Shown: positions 7,878-18,709 of the stretch, piece by piece | How positions within the stretch are numbered: the stretch's first letter is position 1 | How the letters are laid out: each line of letters begins with the position of its first letter | Assembly: GCA_016192455.1 (NCBI GenBank) | Contig: JACPUC010000003.1 | Span: 124,001 to 188,000, forward strand | Direction: 5' to 3' | Source of the DNA: Candidatus Tectimicrobiota bacterium | GTDB taxonomy: Bacteria; JACPUC01 | DNA length: 64,000 nt | The notes under the pieces: model-generated | What the model was told of the DNA's origin: nothing | The model's database searches: none | What the model saw: only the letters and a program-made list of their open reading frames with translations | Position numbers and translations under genes: made by a program

Positions 7878-9218
7878 ATGGGCTATGGGGCGTACTTCAA
7901 CGAAGCCGTCGAGACCATGGAGCCGGCGAAGCTGCGGGCCATGCAAGAGACGAAGCTGCGCACGCAGCTCAAGTACAACGCCAAGCACTCCTCCTTCTAT
8001 CGCGAGAAGTTCGCCGCCGCCGGTCTCGACCCCCTCGACGTGACGACCATCGAGGACCTGGCGCGCCTCCCCTTCACCACGAAGGATGAGCTGCGCGACA
8101 GCCAGCTTGCCCAGCCGCCCCTCGGCACGCACGCCGCGGCGTCGATGGAGCGGGTGATCCGCGTCCACTCCTCCTCCGGCACCACGGGGCGGCCGAGCTA
8201 CGTCGGCATCACCGCCCACGACCGCCGCGTCTGGACCGAGGTGGTGTCGCGCGTCTACTGGTGCGAGGGGGTGCGGCCGAACAGCATCGTGGCGATGGGG
8301 TTCGGCATCGGCTTCTTTGTCGGCGGCCTCCCCCTGCACGATGCCGTCGAGAACATCGGCGCCACCTTCCTGCCGATCGGCACGGGCGCCTCGGACCGCC
8401 TCCTCTCCTCCTGCCGCGACCTCAACGCCGACATCCTCACCTGCACGCCGTCCTATGCCGCCTACCTGGCCGAATACGCCCAGACGAAGATGCGCCTCGA
8501 CCCGAAGAGCGTCGGCATCCGCCGTATCCTCTGCGGCGCCGAGCCCGGCGGCGGCGTGCCGGGCGTGCGCCGGAAGCTCGAGGAGCTGTGGGGCTGCGAG
8601 GTGACCGAGGGGGTCGGCAACGCCGACATCATCCCGGTGTACGGCGCCGAATGTCCGCAGCGCTCCGGCAACCACGTGCTCTGCGGCGACGTCGTCATCC
8701 TCGAGATCATCGACCCGCGGACGGGCAAGGTCATCGAGCCCGCCGAGGGGGTGACCGGCGAGCTGGTCGCCACGCACATCGAGCGCGAGTGCGTCCCCCT
8801 GGTGCGCTTCCGCAGCCGCGACCACATCCAGGTGTGGACCGCGCCCTGCCCGTGCGGGCGGACGAGCTGGCGCCTGCGCATCATCGGCCGCACCGACGAC
8901 ATGCTCATCCTGCGCGGCGTCAACGTCTGGCCCTCGGCCATCAAGGATGTCATCTCCTCCATGCGGCCGCGCACCACCGGCGAGGTGCGGATTCTCCTGC
9001 GGGCGCCCGGCCCGCGCGTCGACCCGCCACTGCGCGTGCAGGTGGAGCACGGCCCCGGCGTTGACGATCCGGCGCACCTCAAGCGGGACGCCGAGGAGCT
9101 GCTGCGGGCCAAGCTCGTCTTCACGGCGGACGTCGAGGTGGTGGCGCCGGGAGCGCTGCCGCGCTACGAGATGAAGGCCCAGCTCATCCAGAAGCTCTAC
9201 GAGGCGCCGGCGCGTTGA
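7878..9218 (+). CDS. Phenylacetate-CoA ligase-like AMP-binding enzyme
   Basis: The 446-residue length and layout match the PaaK branch of adenylate-forming enzymes. The phosphate loop is SSSGTTGRPS at about 98-107, and the C-terminal domain has GRTDDMLILRGVNVWPSAI, where GRTDD is the hinge. The N-terminal motif with TKDELRDSQ is also PaaK-like. It would convert an (aryl)acid plus ATP and CoA into acyl-CoA. The true substrate is uncertain because PaaK homologues act on phenylacetate, indole-acetate and other aromatic acids. It follows HyuB and precedes the ribose-type ATPase, whose alternative TTG start overlaps its stop codon. Confidence 0.88.
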   Translation: MGYGAYFNEAVETMEPAKLRAMQETKLRTQLKYNAKHSSFYREKFAAAGLDPLDVTTIEDLARLPFTTKDELRDSQLAQPPLGTHAAASMERVIRVHSSSGTTGRPSYVGITAHDRRVWTEVVSRVYWCEGVRPNSIVAMGFGIGFFVGGLPLHDAVENIGATFLPIGTGASDRLLSSCRDLNADILTCTPSYAAYLAEYAQTKMRLDPKSVGIRRILCGAEPGGGVPGVRRKLEELWGCEVTEGVGNADIIPVYGAECPQRSGNHVLCGDVVILEIIDPRTGKVIEPAEGVTGELVATHIERECVPLVRFRSRDHIQVWTAPCPCGRTSWRLRIIGRTDDMLILRGVNVWPSAIKDVISSMRPRTTGEVRILLRAPGPRVDPPLRVQVEHGPGVDDPAHLKRDAEELLRAKLVFTADVEVVAPGALPRYEMKAQLIQKLYEAPAR

Positions 9219-9274
9219 CGGGCCCCCACGACGCGGCGGGCGGTCTCCGCGCGCCCGCCGCTGGATGCTCCCCG

Positions 9275-10822
9275 ATGACCCAGGGCAGAGACGCAGCCGG
9301 CGGCGCGCCTGGCGGCCAAGCGGGCACGCTGCTCGCCATGCGCGGCATCAGCAAGAGCTTCTACGGCGTGCGCGCCCTGCGCGGGGTTGATTTCGACCTG
9401 GCGACGGGCGAGGTGCACGCCATCGTCGGCGAGAATGGCGCCGGCAAGAGCACCCTCATCAAGGTCCTCTGCGGCGTCCTGACGGCGGAGCACGGCAGCA
9501 TCGAGCTGCAGGGGCGGCGGGTGCAGTTCACCAGCCCCGGCGACGCCTACGCGGCGGGTCTGGCGGTCATCCACCAGGAGCGCCACCTGGTGCCGCAGCT
9601 CTCGGTGGCGGAGAACGTCTGCCTGCGGCGCCTGCCGGCGCGGAGGCTCCTCGGCTGCCTGCCGGTGCTCAACCGCCGGCGCATGCTCGCCGGCACGGAG
9701 CAGCTCCTCGAGACGCTCGGCGTGCGCCTCGATCCCCGCGCCCCCGTCTCCGCCCTCAGCCCGGCCGAGCAGCAGCTCGTGGAGATCGCCAAGGCGCTGA
9801 ACCAGGAGGCCCGCATCCTGGTGATGGATGAGCCGACGGCCAGCCTGGAGGCGCACGAGGTCGAGGCCCTCTTCGCGCTCATCCGCCGCATGAAGGGGCA
9901 GGGGACCGGCACCATCTTCATCTCCCATAAGATCGACGAGGTCTACGCCATCGCCGACCGCGTCACCGTGCTGCGCGACGGCGAGGTGGCGGCGGCGCGC
10001 GCCTGCCGCGACCTGGCGCCGCAGGAGATGATCCGCCTCATCGTCGGGCGCGACGTGCGCGACCTCTACGTCAAGGAGGAGCATGCCGGCGCCGAGGTGG
10101 CGCTGGCCGCCCAGGGCTACACCTTGCAACGGTTTCGGACGCCGCTGTCGTTCGAGGCGCGGCGGGGCGAGGTGCTCGGGCTCACCGGCTTGCTGGGATC
10201 GGGCTGCGCGGAGGTTCTGCGCGGACTCTTCGGCGCCGCGCCGGTCGTCGCTGGCGAGCTGGTCGTGGGGGGCCGGCGGGGGAGGGCGCGCAGCCCCGCC
10301 GCCGCCATCGCGCGCGGCATCGCCTTCGTGCCGGAAAACCGCCAGGTCGAGGGGCTGGTGATGAATCTCTCCGTCGAGGCCAACCTCATCCTCCCCAACC
10401 TGCGCCGCGTCAGCCGCTGGGGATTCCTGTCGCGGCGGGCGGTGCGGCGGCTCGTGACGCCCCTCATGCAGCGCTTTGACATCCGCGCCCCCCGCTCCAG
10501 GACCGCCGTCAAGCACCTGAGCGGCGGCAACCAGCAGAAGGTGGTGTTGGCGAAGTGGTTCGCGGCCCAGGCGTCGATCCTGGCCCTCGATGAACCGACG
10601 CACGGCATCGATGTGGGGGCCAAGGCCGAAATCCACCGCATCATGAATCAGTTCACCGGCGCCGGGGGCAGCATCCTGCTCAGCAGCTCCGAGCTGCCGG
10701 AGGCCCTGGGGATGAGCGACCGCATGCTCGTCTTCCGCGGCGGCCGCATCACGGCGCGCTTCGAGCGCCACGAGTTCTCGCAGGAGCGCATCGTGGCCCA
10801 CGCGGCGGGCATGGCGAGCTAG
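9275..10822 (+). CDS. Sugar-type ABC importer, duplicated ATP-binding subunit (RbsA/MglA family)
   Basis: Start taken at the ATG at 9275; an in-frame TTG at 9215 overlaps the previous stop and a later ATG at 9338 is also possible. The 515 residues hold two ATPase domains. The first has Walker A GENGAGKST at 52-60, signature LSPAEQQ and Walker B VMDEPTASL. The second has the degenerate P-loop usual in this family (TGLLGSGCAE), signature LSGGNQQKV and Walker B ALDEPTHGIDVG. This powers import by the permease at 13542 and binding protein at 14565, from which it is separated by the H+-pyrophosphatase gene. Substrates of the family include pentoses, inositol and autoinducer-2; the one here is unknown. 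Its TAG stop forms the first bases of a dispersed repeat. Confidence 0.92.
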   Translation: MTQGRDAAGGAPGGQAGTLLAMRGISKSFYGVRALRGVDFDLATGEVHAIVGENGAGKSTLIKVLCGVLTAEHGSIELQGRRVQFTSPGDAYAAGLAVIHQERHLVPQLSVAENVCLRRLPARRLLGCLPVLNRRRMLAGTEQLLETLGVRLDPRAPVSALSPAEQQLVEIAKALNQEARILVMDEPTASLEAHEVEALFALIRRMKGQGTGTIFISHKIDEVYAIADRVTVLRDGEVAAARACRDLAPQEMIRLIVGRDVRDLYVKEEHAGAEVALAAQGYTLQRFRTPLSFEARRGEVLGLTGLLGSGCAEVLRGLFGAAPVVAGELVVGGRRGRARSPAAAIARGIAFVPENRQVEGLVMNLSVEANLILPNLRRVSRWGFLSRRAVRRLVTPLMQRFDIRAPRSRTAVKHLSGGNQQKVVLAKWFAAQASILALDEPTHGIDVGAKAEIHRIMNQFTGAGGSILLSSSELPEALGMSDRMLVFRGGRITARFERHEFSQERIVAHAAGMAS

Positions 10823-11080
10823 TGGTGGGTCTCGCAAGTTCGCTCATATCTGTGCGGCCCTGCTCGCCGCATCGGCAAGGGGTGTGCGAGGGACCCATGC
10901 TCCCCCACACGCCCATCCCGTAGGGGCGGTTCGCGAACCGCCCCTACAAGCCGGGGCGCGCGAGGAGACACGATTCCTTCCTAGACTGAGGTTGCGGGCG
11001 GGGCAAGCCCCGCCCCTACGATCAGCCCCGGCGGATGCGGGAGGGGAGAAGGTCCTCTCGCGGAATGAGGTGATGGAACT
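10820..11080 (+). repeat. Dispersed intergenic repeat, copy A (most complete)
   Basis: The unit starts with TAGTGGTGGGTCTCGCAA, whose TAG is the stop of the ABC ATPase gene. It includes a perfect 28-nt palindrome at 10920-10947 (GTAGGGGCGGTTCG followed by its exact reverse complement) and a second stem at 10996-11015 (GGGCGGGGC AA GCCCCGCCC), and ends near GGTGATGGAAC. The distal half recurs inverted at 4323-4454, and the whole recurs with changes at 22401-22640. No coding frame or terminator T-run is present. It fills most of the gap between the ATPase and pyrophosphatase genes. Confidence 0.85.
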
Positions 11081-11291
11081 TCGGGGAGACGATACAAGCC
11101 CGCCGCGGCGGGCCAAGGGCGCCCCATTCCGGCCCGGGGCGCAGCCACGATGACGCGTGACGCACAAGGGGCGGGTGGGAGAGGCTCCCGCATCCGCGGG
11201 GACCGACCACCGGCCTCTCAACTCAGGGAGGGGGCCCCCCAGAAGCCCGCGCGCGCTTCTCACCCGCCCCGCCCATCGTAGGAGGGTATGC

Positions 11292-13454
<2,163 letters not shown>

Positions 13455-13541
13455 GGCGCAGCCGCGACAGGTTCGCGGGCGCCGCGACGTTGGCGGCGCC
13501 AGCCCGCGGGGGGAGCGGGCGGGGCAGGTAGGTGGTCGAGC

Positions 13542-14537
13542 ATGGTCCAATTCAATGCCGCACCGGCCGCCGCCACGCTGGCCGGCGGCGAGCGGCGACG
13601 TTCCCGCTGGTCGCTGCTGCTGGCGCGCTACCCATGGCTCATCACGCCGCTGGCGCTGCTGGTCATGTCCGCCGTCGCCGCCCTGCTCAGCGACCACTTC
13701 CTGACGGTGCGCAACGTCACGAACATCCTCAACCAAGCGGCGGTGCTGGCCATCGTCTCGGTGGGGATGACCGTGGTGATCATCAGCGGCGGCTTCGACC
13801 TTTCGGTCGGCTCGGTCGTGTCGTTGGCGGGCTGCGTCGGCGCCGCGGTGATGGTGCGGGGGAGCATCGCGGGGGGCGTGCTGGCCGGCCTGGGGATCGG
13901 GCTCCTGGTGGGGGTGATGAACGGCGTCGTGGTCAGCCTGCTCAACGTCTCCCCCTTCATCGCCACCCTCGGCGCCATGGTGCTGGTGCGCGGCGCGGCG
14001 CTCCTGTTCACGGGCGGCGTGCCCATCGTCAACCTGCCGGAGACGTTCACCGTCGTCGGCACCGAGGGGGTGTTCGGCATTCCCATTCCGGTGCTGATCA
14101 CGGCGCTCATCTTCGCGGTCTTCTGGGTGCTGCTGCAGTTCACCCCGCTGGGGCTGAAAATCTACGCCGTGGGGGGCAACCGCGAAGCCTCGCGGCTGTC
14201 GGGCGTGGCGGTGAACCGCGTCACCATCGCCGCCTACGGCATCTGCGGCGCCCTGGCCGGCGCCGCCGGCTTGGTGCTGACGGCGCGCCTGCGCTCCGGT
14301 CAACCCACGGCGGGAGAGTTCTACGAGCTCACCTCGATCGCCGCGGTGGTGTTGGGCGGCGCCTCGCTGACCGGCGGCGAGGGCAAGGTGCAGCGGACGG
14401 TCCTGGGGGTGCTGATCATCCAGGTGCTGAGCAACAGCCTGAACCTCCTCAACGTCCACTCGTACTGGCAGCGCGTCCTGGTGGGAGGGATCATCATCGT
14501 GGCGGCGGCCGTGGACCGATTCCGGCGCACGGCGTAG
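13542..14537 (+). CDS. Sugar-type ABC importer permease (RbsC family)
   Basis: The 331-residue protein has about eight to ten hydrophobic segments and the RbsC-family hallmarks GGFDLSVGSVVSLAG near 85-99 and GGASLTGGEGKVQRT near 268-282. The ATG at 13542 follows GGGGCAGGTAGGTGG. It forms the membrane channel for the ATPase at 9275 and the binding protein 27 nt downstream, with which it is surely co-transcribed. Some of its transcription may come through hppA, whose stop is 87 nt upstream. Confidence 0.93.
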   Translation: MVQFNAAPAAATLAGGERRRSRWSLLLARYPWLITPLALLVMSAVAALLSDHFLTVRNVTNILNQAAVLAIVSVGMTVVIISGGFDLSVGSVVSLAGCVGAAVMVRGSIAGGVLAGLGIGLLVGVMNGVVVSLLNVSPFIATLGAMVLVRGAALLFTGGVPIVNLPETFTVVGTEGVFGIPIPVLITALIFAVFWVLLQFTPLGLKIYAVGGNREASRLSGVAVNRVTIAAYGICGALAGAAGLVLTARLRSGQPTAGEFYELTSIAAVVLGGASLTGGEGKVQRTVLGVLIIQVLSNSLNLLNVHSYWQRVLVGGIIIVAAAVDRFRRTA

Positions 14538-14564
14538 GCTTCACCTGATTAGGAGGCGAGAACG

Positions 14565-15503
14565 ATGAAAGCGCGTGTTCTGCTCGTCGGGCTCATGTCG
14601 CTGGCGCTGGTTCTGGCCGCCGGCGCCGGGCGCGCTGCGGCCAAGGAGTTCACCCTGGGCGTCTCCCTGGCCAGCGACGTCAATCCCTTCTACATCGCCA
14701 TGGCCAACGGCATGAAGATGCAGGCGAAGGAAACGGGGGCCACGCTGCGCTTCGTGACCGCCAACGAGGACATGGCGACGCAGCTCAACGGCGTCCAGGA
14801 CCTCATCGCCGCCGGCGTCAATCTCATCCTCATCTCGCCGATCGATGCCGTGGCCTCCGGCGCCGCCTACGACGCCGCCGCCAAGGCCAACATCCCGATC
14901 ATGAGCATCGCGCGCGGCGCCAAGTCGGAGAAGCAGACCGCCTTCATCCGCATGAACGAGGAGCAGATCGGCGAAGAGGTCGGCCAGTGGGTGGTGAAGC
15001 AGACGGGCGGCAAGGGGAACATCGCCATGCTCTCGGGACCGGCCGGCGCCTCCTTCGCCTACTTCATGGCGCAGGGGTTCAAGCGCGAGATCGCCAAGAA
15101 CCCCGGCCTGCGGATCGTCGCCGAGCTGCACTCCGGCCTCACCCGCGAGGAGGGCCTGAAGCTGGCCGAGGACGTGCTGACGGCGCAGCGCGACCTGGCG
15201 GTCATCTACGCCGCCAACGATGAGATCGCCCTCGGCGCCTCGCAGGCCGTGCAGGCGGCGAAGCGCGCCACCATCAAGGTGACCGGGCTGAACGGCATCC
15301 CGCCCGCCGTCATGGCGGTGCGCGAGGGACGCATGGCCCTCACCGTCGGGCTCAATCCCGTCGACTGGGGAAAGCTCGGCGTGAAGACGGCGGTGGACTA
15401 CCTGAACGGCGTCAAACCCGGCAAGAACGTCTACATCCGGCACCTGCTGATCGACTCGAGCAACGCCCAGAGCATCAAGCTGCCGCCGCCGCCGAAGAAA
15501 TAA
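14565..15503 (+). CDS. Sugar-type ABC importer substrate-binding protein (RbsB family)
   Basis: The 312-residue protein has a clear signal peptide of about 25 residues (MKARVLLVGLMSLALVL, cleavage after AAA), then a periplasmic-binding-protein type I fold of the RbsB branch: GVSLASDVNPFYIAMANGMK at the start of the mature protein, PIDAVASG, AANDEIALGA and GLNGIPPAV. The start codon follows TTAGGAGGCGAGAACG, a strong ribosome site that would give the usual excess of binding protein. The ligand cannot be named: the mature protein lacks the residues I would need to call ribose, xylose or inositol. Confidence 0.93.
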   Translation: MKARVLLVGLMSLALVLAAGAGRAAAKEFTLGVSLASDVNPFYIAMANGMKMQAKETGATLRFVTANEDMATQLNGVQDLIAAGVNLILISPIDAVASGAAYDAAAKANIPIMSIARGAKSEKQTAFIRMNEEQIGEEVGQWVVKQTGGKGNIAMLSGPAGASFAYFMAQGFKREIAKNPGLRIVAELHSGLTREEGLKLAEDVLTAQRDLAVIYAANDEIALGASQAVQAAKRATIKVTGLNGIPPAVMAVREGRMALTVGLNPVDWGKLGVKTAVDYLNGVKPGKNVYIRHLLIDSSNAQSIKLPPPPKK

Positions 15504-15512
15504 ACCGGCGAC

Positions 15513-15532
15513 GGTTCGCGGCACTGCGAACC
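15513..15532 (+). repeat. Hairpin related to the dispersed palindrome
   Basis: GGTTCGC and GCGAACC form a perfect 7-bp stem around a 6-nt loop, 10 nt after the RbsB-type gene stop. The arms equal the core of the 28-nt palindrome seen at 10920 and 56501 with six bases inserted. No T-run follows, so it is not a classical terminator, though it may protect the 3' end of the transcript. Confidence 0.45.
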
Positions 15533-15795
15533 AAGGCGCGCGCCTTCCTCTGGCGCGGTGCACGCCGCGGCTGCGCCGCAGAGGTCTCCTTTGCCCCGAG
15601 GCGCGGGGAGTCCGCGCGTCGCGGGGCGGCATGGAGCGCGGCGACGGGCCTGGGCTTGCGCCTCGCGTGAGGCGCCGGCGCCGGGACTGGAACTGAGCCG
15701 GGCGGCACGTTGCCGGCGGCTTGCGCGCCAGGCGGGGAAGGGGGGCGGCGCCCCCAGCTTCCGACGTGGCTTGAACCAACGAAGGGGGGAGAGCG

Positions 15796-16785
15796 ATGGA
15801 GAAGAAACATCTGCTGCGTCTCATCTTGGCCGGCGCGCTCCTGGCGCACCTGGGTCTCCTGGCCGCCGGCGCGCCGGCGAGGGCGGCGGGCAAGGAGGTG
15901 CTCACCATCCCGGCGGTCACCCTCTCGGCGTTGCCGGCGTGGGTGGCGGCTGAGCGCGGCTACTTCACCGAGCAAGGTCTGCAGATCGAGGTGCGGCGCA
16001 TGCGGCCCGACATCTCCATCAAGGGCATGATCGCCGGCGAGGTGGTCTACGCCACCGCCATCGGCAGTGTGGTGCGGGCGGCGGTCACCGGCGTGCCCGT
16101 GAAGGCGGTGATGGCCTACCTCACGTCGGCCCTGGGGGTGATGATGACGAAGCCGGAGTGGAAGACCATCGAGTCGCTGCGCGGCGAGCCGAAGCAGATC
16201 ATCGGCACCGAGAGCGTCGGCGGCACCATGGAGTACATGCAGCGGCAGTTCCTGCGCCACTTCAAGCTGGAGCCCGGCAAGGACGTGGTGCTGCGGGTGG
16301 TGGGCTTCGCCGAGCAGCGCGCCAAGGCGCTGCAGGCCAAGGTGGTGGACGCGACCATCGTCATCCCGCCGCAGGACGAGTTCCTGAAAGAGCAGGGCTT
16401 CAACGAAGTGGTCTTCGGGCCTGACATCATCCCGGAGTTCCTCCTCGGCGGCCTCGGCACCACGGTGAAGAAGATCACCGAGGACCGCGAGGGCGTGAAG
16501 AAGGCGATCCGCGCCAGCCTGAAGGCGACGAACTACATCAACACGGAGAGCGCCGGCACCATCGACATCATCGCCCAGTGGTTCCAGCTCGAGCGGCGCT
16601 ACGCCGAGAAGACCTTCGCGCGCCTGAAGAAGGCCTTCCCGGCGGACGGCAAGGTCGGCGATGCGGCCGTCCTGGAGAACATCGAGCTGGCGAGCCAGCG
16701 CCTGAAGGATGTCGGCAAGGTTCCCGTCGAGCGGGTGGTCGACTTCGGGCTGCTGAACGAGGTGCTGAAAGAGACGAAGCGGTAG
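15796..16785 (+). CDS. ABC importer substrate-binding protein, NMT1/TauA type
   Basis: The start follows AAGGGGGGAGAGCG. The 329 residues begin with a signal peptide (about 30 residues ending ARA-AGKEV). The mature part belongs to the NMT1/SsuA/TauA-like periplasmic binding type II proteins: LPAWVAAERGYFTEQGLQIE, GEVVYATAIGSVVRAA, and ESVGGTMEYMQRQFL. It would deliver an anionic or aromatic small molecule to the ATPase at 16936 and the permease at 17743. Substrates of this class include taurine, sulfonates, nitrate, riboflavin precursors and phthalate-like acids. The neighbouring UbiD gene hints at an aromatic acid, but that is guilt by association. Confidence 0.9.
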   Translation: MEKKHLLRLILAGALLAHLGLLAAGAPARAAGKEVLTIPAVTLSALPAWVAAERGYFTEQGLQIEVRRMRPDISIKGMIAGEVVYATAIGSVVRAAVTGVPVKAVMAYLTSALGVMMTKPEWKTIESLRGEPKQIIGTESVGGTMEYMQRQFLRHFKLEPGKDVVLRVVGFAEQRAKALQAKVVDATIVIPPQDEFLKEQGFNEVVFGPDIIPEFLLGGLGTTVKKITEDREGVKKAIRASLKATNYINTESAGTIDIIAQWFQLERRYAEKTFARLKKAFPADGKVGDAAVLENIELASQRLKDVGKVPVERVVDFGLLNEVLKETKR

Positions 16786-16935
16786 CGGCTGGACGCCCGG
16801 CGGACCCCTCGTGAGGCCGGCGGTTGGCGGCGCCGGGAGGGTGCGAGGCCGGGATGTCCGAGGGCTGGGGAAGCATCCGGCGCGAGGGGCGGGCGGCGAC
16901 CTCGTCGCCGCGGGGTGAGTCAGCGAGGTGGGGAG

Positions 16936-17709
16936 ATGGCGCCCTTACTGGAATTCAGCGGCGTCAGCCAGGTCTACGAAGCCGGCGGCGAGTTCACCAC
17001 CGCCCTCGAGAACGTCACCTTTACCATCAAGCCGCAGCAGTTCGTGACCATCGTGGGGCCGAGCGGCTGCGGCAAGACCACCCTGCTGAAAATCTTGGCG
17101 GGTCTCCTGGCGCCGAGCAGCGGCGAGGTGCGCTATGCCGGCAAGGCGCAGCCTCGTCCCCATCCTGATTTTGCCATGGTGTTCCAGGACTTCCGCCTTT
17201 TCCCCTGGATGACCATCCTGGCGAATGTGGAGTTCGGCCTGCGCTTCCACGGCCGCGAGCGCTCCCACGAGCGCGCGCAGGACCTCATCAAGCGTCTGGG
17301 GCTCGAGGGCTTCGAGCGCCACTACCCCTACGAGCTCTCGGGCGGCATGCAGCAGCGGGTGGGCATCGCGCGGGCCCTCTGCGTCGAGCCCAAGGTGCTG
17401 ATGATGGATGAGCCCTTCGCCGCCCTCGATGCGCAGACTCGTGAAATCCTGCAGCGTGAGATGCTCGACCTCTGGGAGCATGACCGCAAGACGGTCTGCT
17501 TCATCACCCACAGCATTGACGAGGCGATCCTCCTCGGCGACCTGCTGATCGTCATGAAGGCCCGGCCCGGCCGCATCAAGACGATGCTCGACATCACCCT
17601 CCCCCGGCCCCGCTGGCGCCGCGAGGTGAAGGAATCGCCCGCCTTCCTGGAGCTCCGCAGCCACATCTGGGAGCTGCTGGAAGAGGAGATCAACCTCCGG
17701 CGGCGGTAG
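16936..17709 (+). CDS. ABC importer ATP-binding protein, SsuB/TauB type
   Basis: ATG at 16936 chosen with GAGGTGGGG just upstream; an in-frame GTG at 16915 is the alternative. The 257-residue ATPase has Walker A GPSGCGKTT at 41-49, Q-loop VFQDFRLFPWMT, signature LSGGMQQRV at 134-142, Walker B VLMMDEPFAALD and the switch His in FITHSIDEA. It belongs to the nitrate/sulfonate/taurine importer family and lies in order SBP-ATPase-permease with the flanking genes. Confidence 0.93.
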   Translation: MAPLLEFSGVSQVYEAGGEFTTALENVTFTIKPQQFVTIVGPSGCGKTTLLKILAGLLAPSSGEVRYAGKAQPRPHPDFAMVFQDFRLFPWMTILANVEFGLRFHGRERSHERAQDLIKRLGLEGFERHYPYELSGGMQQRVGIARALCVEPKVLMMDEPFAALDAQTREILQREMLDLWEHDRKTVCFITHSIDEAILLGDLLIVMKARPGRIKTMLDITLPRPRWRREVKESPAFLELRSHIWELLEEEINLRRR

Positions 17710-17742
17710 CTCCGCCTCTGCATCTTCTCGCGGTCATCACCC

Positions 17743-18510
17743 ATGCGCCTGCTGAAACGGCACCGTTCCCTTGTCTTGGGCCTGAGCGGCCTGGCCGGCT
17801 TCCTGGCCGTCTGGGAGCTCGCGACCGCAACGCTGCGGCTCGTGGACCCCCTCTTCCTGAGCGCCCCCTCGGTGATCCTCTCGGAGTTCGGCAGCCTCCT
17901 GCGCAGCAGCGAGCTCAACCCCCACCTCTGGGCCAGCCTGAAGGAGTTCAGCGTGGCCCTGGCGCTGGCCATCGTGGCCGGTGTGCCGCTCGGCCTGCTG
18001 CTGGGCCGCTTGACCATCCTGGAAGAGCTCTTGGACCCGTTCATCATGGCCTTCTACTCCATGCCCAAGGTGGCGCTCCTCCCCCTTTTCCTGGTGTGGT
18101 TCGGCATCGGCTTCACGAGCATCTTCACCCTCGTCTTCGTGATGGCCGTCTTCCCCATCATCATCAACTGCCTGGCAGGGGCGAAGACCGTGAACCCGGC
18201 GCTCGTCGAAGCGGCGCGTGTCTTCGGGGCGGGGGAGAAGGACATCTTCGTCCTGGTGGTCTGGCCCTCCACCCTGCCGCTCATCCTCACCGGCATTCGT
18301 CTCGGCCTCGGCGCCGCCCTCATCGGCGTGGTGGTGGCCGAGTTCTACATCGGCAACAGCGGCCTGGGATACGTCCTCGTCGAGGCGGGGGCAACCTTCC
18401 GCACCCCGAAGATTTTCGTGGTCGTCACCCTGCTCATGGCGGCGGCCATCGTGCTGAGCAAGTGGTTGGAGTGGATCGAACGGCGTCTGGCCCCCTGGAA
18501 GTACCGCTAG
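17743..18510 (+). CDS. ABC importer permease, SsuC/TauC type
   Basis: The 255-residue integral membrane protein has six or so hydrophobic segments and the EAA loop (EAARVFGAGEKDIFVLVVWPS, about residues 156-176) that docks the ATPase. The stretch FYSMPKVALLPLFLVWFGIG is typical of SsuC/TauC permeases. It lies 33 nt after the ATPase gene. The intergenic region after its stop contains a degenerate member of the dispersed repeat (18580-18606). Confidence 0.92.
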   Translation: MRLLKRHRSLVLGLSGLAGFLAVWELATATLRLVDPLFLSAPSVILSEFGSLLRSSELNPHLWASLKEFSVALALAIVAGVPLGLLLGRLTILEELLDPFIMAFYSMPKVALLPLFLVWFGIGFTSIFTLVFVMAVFPIIINCLAGAKTVNPALVEAARVFGAGEKDIFVLVVWPSTLPLILTGIRLGLGAALIGVVVAEFYIGNSGLGYVLVEAGATFRTPKIFVVVTLLMAAAIVLSKWLEWIERRLAPWKYR

Positions 18511-18579
18511 AAGCGCGCGGGGTCTCCCCACCCCGCCGTCTGGAACGGCGCCGCGCGGGCGCGGACGTTGCGCGGGCGA

Positions 18580-18606
18580 TCGTAGGGGCGCCGCTTGCCG
18601 CGCCCG
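18580..18606 (-). repeat. Degenerate dispersed-repeat stem
   Basis: TCGTAGGGGCGCCGCTTGCC followed by GCGCCC matches the arrangement at 4383-4407 (copy C) with several changes. It is about 25 nt only and the surrounding module is not retained, so it looks like a decayed fragment. Confidence 0.4.
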
Positions 18607-18709
18607 AAACGGACGATGACGCACGGGCGCGCGCGTCGCCCGAACCGGCAGCGGGGGGCCGCGCAAGGTCCGCCCCGCAAGGTGGAAATCGAAACAGGAG
18701 GTGGAGAGG

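Noticed and set aside
10820-11080. CRISPR array or insertion sequence
   Set aside because: No regularly spaced direct repeats with unique spacers, and no transposase frame; modules are palindromic and dispersed.
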